From Bifidobacteriaceae bacterium (lineage in GTDB: Bacteria > Actinomycetota > Actinomycetes > Actinomycetales > WQXJ01): a stretch of DNA of 30,411 nt. Shown piece after piece: positions 1 to 6,993 of the stretch; position 1 is the first letter of the stretch, and each line of letters begins with the position of its first letter. The DNA lies in NCBI GenBank assembly GCA_031279575.1, contig JAITIG010000004.1, forward strand, positions 1-30,411, read 5' to 3'. Below the pieces are notes generated by a model, which saw only the letters and a list, made by a program, of their open reading frames with translations, made no database searches and was not told the origin of the DNA. Made by a program: the position numbers and the translations under genes.

Positions 1-335
1 TGCCACTGCATCGAAGGGCCGATCAGCCAGCACGCCAAACCCGTCAGCGCGATGACCGTGAAGGCGGCCGGCAGCAAGCGCCTGATGCGGCGGCGCCAGA
101 ACTCCGCCACCGCGCCCAAGGTGGTCGGCGGGCGCGCCACCAAACCGCCCGTGATCAAGAACCCCGAGATGACAAAAAACACGTCCACACCGACATAACC
201 GCCCGGCAGCCAACCTGGCGCGACGTGGTACACCACCACCATCGTCACCGCCAACGCCCGCAACCACTGGATATCAGCCCGCTTCGGCGGGCGCGTTGCG
301 ACCAGCGGCAACGTCGCTAGCTTCGCGCCCAACAA
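1..335 (-). CDS. Acyltransferase-3 (OafA/YrhL-type) membrane protein, N-terminal part only
   Basis: The minus-strand frame reads ADIQWLRALAVTMVVVYHVA, then a short Gly-rich turn, then VGVDVFFVISGFLITGGLVA, then EFWRRRIRRLLPAAFTVIAL. These are the hallmark first segments of acyltransferase-3 membrane proteins: R-(A/G)-(L/I)-A-V near the first TM helix, the conserved catalytic-type His in the YHV stretch, and the FFVISGFLIT motif. Family members move acetyl or other acyl groups onto surface glycans from the cytoplasmic membrane. The gene continues off the left edge, so most TM helices and any SGNH domain are not visible. No ATG or GTG lies in frame upstream; tandem TTG codons at 335 and 332 are the best starts, and the start is uncertain. 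It lies downstream of, and in the same direction as, the LtaS-like gene, with a gap of about 350 nt. A role in acylating a surface polymer is inferred. Confidence 0.72.
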   Translation of the reverse strand, partial: MLGAKLATLPLVATRPPKRADIQWLRALAVTMVVVYHVAPGWLPGGYVGVDVFFVISGFLITGGLVARPPTTLGAVAEFWRRRIRRLLPAAFTVIALTGLACWLIGPSMQW

Positions 336-509
336 TCCCCCAGGGTTCCGTGGTTCTCGCCTTCCCCCGAAGGGCCAAGCCGACTCGGCACTGCCCCCGC
401 GCCGCCCGGCGGCGATAGGCGTCCGCCATATTATCAGGCTGGCCAGACGCTCCTTTTTGCCGCCGGCGGGCTTTTCGCGGGCAGCGCAATCCGGGGCCAA
501 GCGGGCGCG

Positions 510-643
510 GACGGCCCTGGCGGCCCCCCAAGGCGGGAGCGGGCGGGTCGGGTTACCGGACGGCATCGTGCATCTTGACGGCCCTGGCGGCCCCCCCAAG
601 GAGGGGGCGGGGGGTCGGGTTACCGGGCGGCATCATACAAAGC
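510..643. repeat. Two imperfect 67-bp tandem repeats in the 336-685 intergenic gap
   Basis: The unit beginning GACGGCCCTGGCGGCC at 510 recurs at 577. Both copies run through a shared GGGTCGGGTTACCGG block and end in a GGCGGCATC(G/A) motif. The copies differ by a few substitutions and a small indel in the G/C runs. Apart from this duplication I see no gene, clear terminator or promoter in 336-685. The short open frames there have low-complexity sequence with no recognisable motif. Confidence 0.75.
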
Positions 644-685
644 GTTCGAGCCGGCCCAGGCCTTCAAAGGCTTGTGGTGGGGGTG

Positions 686-2482
686 TCAGCCCCAGTAGAG
701 GGTGCGGTTGCCAGCCACAAAGTGCCAGTTTTCCCAGTTGCGGGCGTCGCCTGTGACCTGCCAGTGGTCGATCAGGCCCTCGTCAACGTTCTGGCCGCGC
801 CGGTAGAAGAAGTCGCGCGGCTCGGCCGAGTCAGCCGACAGCTCGAAGACTGTTGGCGGGCCGCCGCTGGGGCGGGCGCCGGCCTCCGCCAACAGCGTCG
901 CGCGAACGTTCTCCATCTGGGTTGGGGCCAAGCTGTGGGCCAGGGGCGCGCCCTCGGCGCCGGCCGGTTTGACGAACAGCGCGGTCAGGCGGGGCGCCGC
1001 CAGCGGGCCGGCGTCGGCGTCCTCGGTCCAGTGGCCGTGGTCTGCGGTTATGACAATTGAGGCGCCTTTGTAGGCGCCGATCCGCTTCAACTGGTCGAGG
1101 TAGGCGAAGGCCAGGGAGAAAGCGCCCATGGCCTGCTCGGTCAGGCTGACCGAGTCGCGCGGCACGCGGTTGGCCTGGCGGTCCATGATGGCCGGGTTGT
1201 GGGCGCCGTCCAAGTGGATGTAGGAGAAGCGCGGTTGGTCGCCGCCCAGGGTGACGCCCTCGGCCGCGAGCAGTTCTTTGAACGCGAAATTGTCGCTGGT
1301 GAACGGCGAGTCCGGATCTAAGACCGGGGCCGCGCCCGCGAATTGGTCGGCGGCGGTCCAAAAGAATGGTTTGGCGATATGCGGAGCGTAGCGGAACGCG
1401 TCGAGCAGCAGCATTCCCTTCAACATCGGTTTGAGCGCGATGCGCCGCTTCGCCGGTTTCACGTTGTCGGCGAAACCGACGATGTCGTTGATGTTGAAAT
1501 AGGAGTACCGGTCGGTCGCGTAAATGTTGGTGGAATAGCCGGCCGCCCGCAGGTTGGGCAGGAAGTCGCCATGCTTGTAGGCGCGCCCAAAGTACTGGTC
1601 CAGCGGCTCGTCGAATTGGTAGCGCTGGCCGGTCAGCATATCGGCCGCGCTGGGCAGCGTGCGCGTGTAGTTGGAGATGTTGGCGTCGAATTGGGTGAAG
1701 CCATCCAGGTGGCGGGAGAAGAATTCGGGGTCCTCCGCCTCGATCTCGGTGACGAATTTCTGATCCATCATGTCGAGCACAAAAATGTACTGGTTGGCCG
1801 CACTCGAGGCCGTGAACAAGCCGGCGTAGGTTGGGGCCAGGGCCTGGCGCTCCGGCTGCCCGGACGCGCTCAAGCTGGCGTAGTCGCTGCCCAGCGCCGC
1901 GGCGCAGGATAGCACCAGCGCGGCCGGGGCCAGCCAGGCCGCCACAGTCCAAATCTTGCGGCTGACCAGCCGCAAGATCAGCGGCGCGGCGGTCAGGGCG
2001 GCCCAGATCGCGGTGTTGGCCAGCGCCAGGCGGGCGTAGCGCTCCCACCGGATGGCGACGCCTGTCAACTCGCCGTAATCGGTGTTGAGGAACGTGCCTT
2101 GGACCCAGGCGGCCAGGGTCAAACCGAGCAGCAGCGAGACCGCCAAATCAAAGACCCGCCCGCGCAGGGCCGCCAGCGCCCCCAGCATCACCAGCGCCGC
2201 CAACCCGAACACCACCAGCATGGGTTTTAGCAGGTCGGCGGCTGTGAAGGGGAACTCGGCGGCGTTCTTCTGGAATATGTCCAGCGGCCCGAAGATGAAC
2301 AGCAGGAAGGCCGGCGCCACGGCGGCGGCGCCGGCCAGGCCCAGCCGGCGCCGGAAGGGCCTCGCGTCGCGCCACCAAAAAGCCCATTGGCCGCCGGCCT
2401 GCCCGGCCTGCCCAGTTTGCGCCGCGCCGGGGCCCGCGCCGTCCCCGGCCGCCTCAGCTTGGCCGATGCCGTCCGCCTTCAT
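686..2482 (-). CDS. LtaS-like membrane sulfatase/phosphotransferase-fold enzyme (five TM helices plus extracellular catalytic domain)
   Basis: 598 aa. A Gly/Ala-rich cytoplasmic start is followed by five TM helices at about residues 47-70, 84-106, 110-131, 150-172 and 177-199, then an alkaline-phosphatase/sulfatase-fold domain of about 380 residues outside the membrane. Visible metal-site candidates are D227/D230 (VLDMMD), T263/T265 as nucleophile (NYTRTLPSAADM), H418 (DGAHNP) and D471-H472 (TADHGHW). This is the layout of lipoteichoic acid synthase and of phosphoethanolamine transferases, which move phospho-groups onto glycans or lipids. The ATG at 2482 overlaps the TGA of the upstream gene in an ATGA, which implies translational coupling and decides the start; a longer reading frame upstream is an out-of-register overlap with that gene. 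The substrate is unknown: glycerol-phosphate polymerisation, phosphoethanolamine transfer or hydrolysis are all possible. Gene neighbours favour surface-polymer work. Confidence 0.8.
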   Translation of the reverse strand: MKADGIGQAEAAGDGAGPGAAQTGQAGQAGGQWAFWWRDARPFRRRLGLAGAAAVAPAFLLFIFGPLDIFQKNAAEFPFTAADLLKPMLVVFGLAALVMLGALAALRGRVFDLAVSLLLGLTLAAWVQGTFLNTDYGELTGVAIRWERYARLALANTAIWAALTAAPLILRLVSRKIWTVAAWLAPAALVLSCAAALGSDYASLSASGQPERQALAPTYAGLFTASSAANQYIFVLDMMDQKFVTEIEAEDPEFFSRHLDGFTQFDANISNYTRTLPSAADMLTGQRYQFDEPLDQYFGRAYKHGDFLPNLRAAGYSTNIYATDRYSYFNINDIVGFADNVKPAKRRIALKPMLKGMLLLDAFRYAPHIAKPFFWTAADQFAGAAPVLDPDSPFTSDNFAFKELLAAEGVTLGGDQPRFSYIHLDGAHNPAIMDRQANRVPRDSVSLTEQAMGAFSLAFAYLDQLKRIGAYKGASIVITADHGHWTEDADAGPLAAPRLTALFVKPAGAEGAPLAHSLAPTQMENVRATLLAEAGARPSGGPPTVFELSADSAEPRDFFYRRGQNVDEGLIDHWQVTGDARNWENWHFVAGNRTLYWG

Positions 2483-2979
2483 CCCAGCCGCCCCGCCGGT
2501 GGCGCTGATGGGCCGGCTGGCGGCGCTTTCCCCCACCGCGACGCGGGCCGCGAAGCGCCGGCTGTCCCGCTCGGCGGCGCCCGGGGCCCGGCGGCGGCCC
2601 CGGCCGCCAGAGCGGAGGCGGTTGGGCTGGGGTTGGCGGCCGCTTGGGCGGCGGAGCCTTTGGCCGGCCTGCGGCGCGGCGAGGTCAGGCGCACCCAGGT
2701 GGCGGCCAAGCGCGCCCGGGCCGTGGTGAGGAACAAAACGATGCGCCGGAAGAACACGCCGATGGCCACCGACAAGGTGATGACCAGGCCAGACACCACC
2801 TGGATGAGGTAGCTGGTGGTGGCCGGGTCGATGTAGGCCTGGGCCGGGTGGGGCATGGCGGCCGCCAGCACCAGCGCGATCCAGGCCGCCAGGCCGGTCA
2901 GCCGCGCCCAGCGCCGCCAAGTGCCGCCGGGGCGCCGGGCCGGCCTGCCGGCGCCGGCCTCAGCGGGGGCCAGGCCCAT
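2479..2979 (-). CDS. Small membrane protein with YIDP motif
   Basis: 166 aa. Residues 26-48 form a hydrophobic segment ending in PHPAQA, which looks like a signal peptide or first TM helix. It is followed directly by YIDPATTSYLIQ, then a second TM helix (about 58-80) and a basic stretch, FFRRIVLFL. Proteins with a Y-I-D-P-x-T-x-S-x-L-x-Q motif after a signal-like segment are common uncharacterised partners of sulfatase-type membrane enzymes; this is my recollection of the family, not a search. The remaining C-terminal half (about 100-166) is Ala/Pro/Arg-rich and disordered-looking. The ATG at 2979 sits inside the last codons of the YidC-TagF gene (20-bp overlap) and has a GGTGGAG ribosome site just upstream. 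Its own stop overlaps the next start (ATGA). It is therefore the middle gene of a tightly coupled three-gene set. Confidence 0.75.
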   Translation of the reverse strand: MGLAPAEAGAGRPARRPGGTWRRWARLTGLAAWIALVLAAAMPHPAQAYIDPATTSYLIQVVSGLVITLSVAIGVFFRRIVLFLTTARARLAATWVRLTSPRRRPAKGSAAQAAANPSPTASALAAGAAAGPRAPPSGTAGASRPASRWGKAPPAGPSAPPAGRLG

Positions 2980-5323
2980 CGGCTCCACCCCCTTTGACCG
3001 CCGCGGCGGCGTCGCGGGCTGGAACTGCCCCGGCGGCACCGTCTGGGGGAGCAGCCCCGGCGGCACCGTCTGGCGGCGATGCCCCGGCGGCGTCGTTGGG
3101 GGAAACAGCCCCGGCGGCATCGCGCGCTGGCACTGCCCCGGCGGCATCGCGGGCTGGCACTGCCCCGGCGGCATCGCGGGCTGGAACTGCCCCGGCGGCA
3201 TCGCGCGCTGGATCTGCCGCAGCGGCATCCCGGGCTGGATCTGCCGCGGCCGCGGCGGCGTGGCTGGCCAGGGCCTCCAGGATGTATTCGCCCATCGCCA
3301 ACTCCGACGAGCCGACGTAGTAGATGTTGTCCTCCATGACGGCCTTGATCTGGTCGCGCCAGGCGGCGGCCGAGGCGACCAGGTCGGTGGCGACCGCGCC
3401 GATCCGCGCCAACTCGTCCACGTCGAGCGAAACGCCGATCATATCCCGCAGGGTGATGTCCAGCGGCGGCGAGGCGATGTCTTGCCAATTCGGGTTCATC
3501 ACCTTCATCGGCGTGTTGATAAAAATAGACGGCTTCAAGGTGGCGTAACTGAATTCCTGGGCGATGGTAGACCAGTCGGTGACAACCAAATCAGCCGTGT
3601 AAACAGTGAAATTAGAGGAAAAATCGGTTTGCAGCTCAAGCTGGCCGGAGGCGATCGGCTCCGCCAAAGCCGCCCGAATCTCCGCGATTCGGTTAGCAAA
3701 CCGCTTGACGAACTCCGGGTGCGGCCGCACCACCACCCTGAAACCGGCCTCAAGCAGCGGTTGGACGGTCTCCGCCAGGCACAACTCCATAATGTTGTCA
3801 ATTTGCCAGCTGGGCGCCACCAAGGCGACCTTCGGATTGTTCGCCTGCTCCGGCGGCAGGGCCGCCACCGAGTCCAGCAGATCATCCAGGAGCCCGTAGC
3901 CGGTGACCACAATGCGCTTGGCCGGCAAGCCCTTCAGCGCCTCGGTTTGGCGGATCTCCTGGACGTGGTTGGGGCCGTAGGCGAAGACGGTGTCGAAGTG
4001 GTCCAGGGCGCCGTCGCGCAGCATCAGGTGCAGGCTGGTCATACCGTGGTCCAGGTAGATGTACTCGGTGTCGCGCCGCACCAGGGAGCGTTTGATGTGG
4101 AAGGTTTCCAGGTCTGGCAGGGTCATGACCACCACGTCGACATCGAGCTTCATCATGAACGCGATCAGGCCGCGCGGCCCTATGTAGTAGGTCTTGAGCC
4201 TGGGGTGGTCGCGCTCGAAGACGCGGTCGGCTGGGTCGGAGGTGACGTAGTGGATTTCGATTTCCGTGTTGGCGAGCAGCCATTCGACCAGGCGGCGGAA
4301 GTATTTCCAGTACCCGGAGCTTTCGGAGTAGAACATCAGGCGCTTGCCCGGGGTGGCGGAGAACCGGGCCGCGTCGCGCCTCTCGCGGGCCCGGTTGGCC
4401 CGCCGCTCGGCCCGCGCCGCCGCCCGCTGCTCCCGGGTCAGGACCACGCGTTTGGGGATGGCGGCGAAGTCGACGTGCTTTTCCGGCCGGTAGACCACAT
4501 TGCAGATCCAGACCACCGCGATTGACAGCAGGTTGCCGGCCGTCCAGTACAGGCCCAGGCCGCAGGGCAGCACCAGCGCGAAGTACCCGGAGAAGGCGAC
4601 CATGAAAATGGTCATGGCCCAGTTCGCGGCCGGGCTTTGGACGCGGTTGAGCACGTAGTAGCGGTTTTGGTAGAGGCACAGCGCCAGCGCGCTGATGGCG
4701 GAGGCGAACGGCCACACAATGGTGGCCGAGCCCCAGGCGGGGACCGCGGCCAGGTCCATGCCGAGGAAGGCCATGTCGACGCCTTGGATGCGGGCGATGG
4801 CCTCCCCCGCCCCCGCCACCTCGGCGAAGGCCGCCGGATCGGCTTGGACTTGCTCCATGGCCCGCAGTTGGGCGCCGTAGCCGAGTTGGGCCACGGGCGT
4901 GTCCAGGATTTCCGAGGTGCGCAGCACCAGGTCCCGGATCAGCGGCGCCGGAATGCGCAGCAGGTGTTGCAGCGGCTTGTAGATGACGTTGATCAGGCCC
5001 AGGATGATCGGGATCTGGATCAGCATGGGCGCCATGCCCTTGAGCGACGAGTACCGCTCGCGCTTGTAAAGCTTCTTCTGCTCGTCCAGGATGAGCGTGT
5101 TGTTGCCTTCGAACCGCCGTTTGACGTCTTCCAGGAGAGGCTTGATCCGCACCATCGCGACGGCGTTCTTCTGCGCCAGCAGCGACAGCGGGAACAGGAT
5201 GACTTTGGTGGCGAAGGTGAACAGGATGATCGCCAGGCCGTAGGCGGGGACCAGCGCGTAGCACCAGTCCAGCAGGTACCCCAGGGGCACGCCGAACAGC
5301 GCGTTGAAGAGTTCCACTTTCAC
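2960..5323 (-). CDS. YidC/Oxa1 insertase fused to a TagF-like CDP-glycerol glycerophosphotransferase
   Basis: 787 aa from GTG 5323. Residues about 5-285 are YidC-like. TM1 contains YGLAIILFTFATKVILFPLS, with Lys where E. coli YidC has its groove Arg366. The MAPMLIQIPIILGLINVIY helix, a long amphipathic loop and the last helices ending in LPCGLGLYWTAGNLLSI follow. A very Arg/Ala-rich linker (about 295-330) leads to a GT-B-type TagF/TarF-like domain (about 335-690) with YLDHGMTS, VVVRPHPEF and VTDWSTIAQEFSYA, which match the family's HG, RPHP and TDYSS-type motifs. The last ~95 residues are nine-residue repeats (DAAGAVPAR type). The TagF family adds glycerol phosphate to wall or lipoteichoic acids at the inner membrane face. 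GTG 5371 and GTG 5317 are alternative starts; 5323/5317 fit the usual short YidC N terminus. It is the first gene of the coupled minus-strand set. Confidence 0.85.
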   Translation of the reverse strand: MKVELFNALFGVPLGYLLDWCYALVPAYGLAIILFTFATKVILFPLSLLAQKNAVAMVRIKPLLEDVKRRFEGNNTLILDEQKKLYKRERYSSLKGMAPMLIQIPIILGLINVIYKPLQHLLRIPAPLIRDLVLRTSEILDTPVAQLGYGAQLRAMEQVQADPAAFAEVAGAGEAIARIQGVDMAFLGMDLAAVPAWGSATIVWPFASAISALALCLYQNRYYVLNRVQSPAANWAMTIFMVAFSGYFALVLPCGLGLYWTAGNLLSIAVVWICNVVYRPEKHVDFAAIPKRVVLTREQRAAARAERRANRARERRDAARFSATPGKRLMFYSESSGYWKYFRRLVEWLLANTEIEIHYVTSDPADRVFERDHPRLKTYYIGPRGLIAFMMKLDVDVVVMTLPDLETFHIKRSLVRRDTEYIYLDHGMTSLHLMLRDGALDHFDTVFAYGPNHVQEIRQTEALKGLPAKRIVVTGYGLLDDLLDSVAALPPEQANNPKVALVAPSWQIDNIMELCLAETVQPLLEAGFRVVVRPHPEFVKRFANRIAEIRAALAEPIASGQLELQTDFSSNFTVYTADLVVTDWSTIAQEFSYATLKPSIFINTPMKVMNPNWQDIASPPLDITLRDMIGVSLDVDELARIGAVATDLVASAAAWRDQIKAVMEDNIYYVGSSELAMGEYILEALASHAAAAAADPARDAAAADPARDAAGAVPARDAAGAVPARDAAGAVPARDAAGAVSPNDAAGASPPDGAAGAAPPDGAAGAVPARDAAAAVKGGGADGPGPR
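3001..3243. repeat. In-frame 27-bp minisatellite, nine units, in the YidC-TagF C terminus
   Basis: Nine consecutive 27-bp units start at 3001, 3028, 3055 and so on, each of the type CCCCGGCGGCATCGCGGGCT plus seven more bases. Four central units (3109-3216) are almost identical; the outer ones have drifted. On the coding (minus) strand each unit encodes nine residues such as D-A-A-G-A-V-P-A-R. The unit length is a multiple of three, so copy-number change would not shift the frame. Confidence 0.9.
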
Positions 5324-5425
5324 CTTGCCGATCTTGTGTGGTGGCCGGGCCAACCCCGCGCGGTTGGACACTGGCCGACAGCTTCCCGAATCTTACCTGC
5401 ACGCGGCCTTGGGCCGCGTCCCCCG

Positions 5426-5525
5426 CCCGGCGCCGCCGCCCCGCCTTGCCGCCTTGGCCGCTTTTCCCTCCGCTGCCCGGCGCCGCCGCCGCGCCTTGCC
5501 GCCCTGGTTGCTTTCCCCCCGCCGG
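5426..5525. repeat. Two 50-bp tandem repeats between the divergent glycopolymer genes
   Basis: A unit starting CCCGGCGCCGCCGCC at 5426 recurs at 5476 with the shared core GCCTTGCCGCC and a pyrimidine-rich end (TTTTCCCTCC versus TTTCCCCCCC). The whole 5324-5676 gap separates the divergent YidC-TagF and LicA-like genes and should hold both promoters. I could not pick out a convincing -35/-10 pair for either. Confidence 0.7.
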
Positions 5526-5676
5526 ACGATGCCGCCTGCCCGGTTGCCGGGTCGGCCCCGGACCCGGCCGCGCCCTGTTGGCCAGCGCCGATGCCTCCCC
5601 AGGCGGTTGGCCGCCCGGTAGTCTGGGCGGGTCCGCGCCGCAGCCGGCGGCAGAAGGAGGAACCACGAACAGCCAA

Positions 5677-6723
5677 GTGGGCGCCCGCCCGCCCGACCCC
5701 GCGGCCCCGCCTGTCGGCATCGTCCCGCTGGCCGGCCCCGCCGGCTCGGCCGGCGCCGCCGCTGCCGCGGCCCCGCCTGTCGGCATCGTCCCGCTGGCCG
5801 GCCCCGCTCCGGCGCCTGCCGCCCCGGTTGGGGGCGAGTTGGCCCAGGCCCAGCGCGCGGCCGCGGCGCTGTTGGGCGTCGAGCCGGGGAGCGTGCTGGG
5901 CCTGGCTCGCTTGCCGGGCGGGATGACCAACCAGTCGTTCTCCTTCCGCTGCGGCGGCCGGGCTTATGTGCTCCGGCTGCCCGGCCCGGGCGCCGGCGCC
6001 CTGGTGGACCGCGCGGCCGAGCGCGCCGCCTACCGCGCCCTGCGCGGCAGCGGCCTGGCGGATGAGGTGGTGGCGATGGACCAGGCGGGCCGCCGCGTCA
6101 CCGTGTTCTACCCCGGCGCCCGGGTGGCGGACGCCGCCGATGACTCCGACCTGGCGGTTGCCATGGGGCTGGCCCGCCGCCTGCACCGGCTTGGCCTCCC
6201 GGCCCGGCCCCGCTTTGACCTTGCCGCGCAGGTCAGGCGCTATGAGCGGCTCGCCGCCGGGCCGCGCCCGGCCCCTTACCCGGACCTGGAGCGGCTCAGC
6301 GCCCGCACCGCCGAACTGCTGGAGTGCCACCGCCGGCTGGACGTCGCGGAGGTTTTCTGCCATTGCGACCTGAACTCGGACAACGTGCTGATCCTGCCCG
6401 GCGGCGGCGCCCGGCTGATCGATTGGGAGTACGCCGCCGGGGCCGACCCGATCGTGGATGTCGCCATGTACTGCCTGTACTCGTTTTTTGAGCGCGACCG
6501 GGCCGAGCTGGCTCTGCGCCTCTACCTGGGCCGCCAGCCCACCGCCGCCGAATTCCTCCGCCTCCACCTCCACTTGGCCATCTCCGGCTACCTCTGCGCG
6601 CTGTGGGCCCACTGCGTGGGCGAGGCCTCCGCCGGCCCCTCCGGCTACGGCGGCCGCACCTACGCCTACGCGCTCAACTGCTACCCGGTGGCCGAGTCCC
6701 TGGCCCGAAACCCGCCCCCCTAG
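5677..6723 (+). CDS. LicA-like choline/ethanolamine kinase (aminoglycoside phosphotransferase fold)
   Basis: 348 aa from GTG 5677. A low-complexity leader (1-50) is followed by the kinase: LPGGMTNQSFSF (about 79-90, nucleotide loop), YVLRLPGPGAGALVDRAAE (97-115, a strong LicA signature of the R-x-P-G-x-G-x-x-x-L-x-x-R type), the Brenner motif H229-C-D231 to N236 (HCDLNSDN), and IDWEYA (248-253, metal-binding Asp). Such enzymes phosphorylate choline or ethanolamine with ATP in the cytosol, the first step toward CDP-choline or CDP-ethanolamine. A strong AAGGAGG lies at 5654-5660, but GTG 5677 is 16 nt away. An ACG at 5665 is at better spacing, so the true start is uncertain; upstream sequence in frame looks non-coding. 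Two perfect copies of a 41-bp repeat encode the leader. A similar kinase domain sits in the fusion protein at 8796-10616. Confidence 0.85.
   Translation: MGARPPDPAAPPVGIVPLAGPAGSAGAAAAAAPPVGIVPLAGPAPAPAAPVGGELAQAQRAAAALLGVEPGSVLGLARLPGGMTNQSFSFRCGGRAYVLRLPGPGAGALVDRAAERAAYRALRGSGLADEVVAMDQAGRRVTVFYPGARVADAADDSDLAVAMGLARRLHRLGLPARPRFDLAAQVRRYERLAAGPRPAPYPDLERLSARTAELLECHRRLDVAEVFCHCDLNSDNVLILPGGGARLIDWEYAAGADPIVDVAMYCLYSFFERDRAELALRLYLGRQPTAAEFLRLHLHLAISGYLCALWAHCVGEASAGPSGYGGRTYAYALNCYPVAESLARNPPP
5701..5807. repeat. Perfect 41-bp direct repeat inside the LicA-like gene leader
   Basis: The 41 bases from 5701 to 5741 recur without change at 5767-5807, an offset of 66 bp (22 codons). Each copy encodes A-A-P-P-V-G-I-V-P-L-A-G-P. 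Perfect identity, including third codon positions, suggests a recent in-frame duplication. Confidence 0.9.
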
Positions 6724-6791
6724 CCGCCCCCAGCCGCCCCCGGCCTCAGCCGCGGCGGCCAAGCTGCGCGGGACGGGCCCGCTACCCGGCT

Positions 6792-6837
6792 CGGACCATC
6801 GCGGCGGCTTGGCGCGGACCATCGCGGCGGTTTGGCG
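6792..6837. repeat. Two 23-bp tandem repeats in the 6724-6993 gap
   Basis: CGGACCATCGCGGCGGCTTG at 6792, plus three more bases, repeats at 6815 with one change (C to T). The rest of this 270-nt gap is low-complexity GC sequence. A TAGCCT at 6944-6949 could be the -10 box of the next gene, but no good -35 accompanies it. Confidence 0.8.
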
Positions 6838-6993
6838 CGCCGCGGCCCGATCCGCGCGGGCGGGCGGCGCCGGCCAGGGCCCGGTGGGGGAGCGGGGCCG
6901 CGGCCGCCGCCCGGAGCTCGCGGGGCGGGGCGGGCGGATGGTCTAGCCTGATGGCAAGTGCTTGACTGATTTCCCGCCGGAGGTGATCCCCAA

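Noticed and set aside
660..685. GCCTT-CA-AAGGC as terminator of the LtaS-like gene
   Set aside because: Stem of five with a two-base loop and no T-run; too weak.
3001..3243. CRISPR-like array
   Set aside because: Units are directly adjacent with no unique spacers, in frame inside a coding gene, and without cas genes.
3882..5930. Long 682-residue minus-strand open frame across YidC-TagF and the LicA-like gene
   Set aside because: It is a frame-shifted shadow of YidC-TagF; the sequence is Arg/Pro/Ala/Gly-rich with no family motif.
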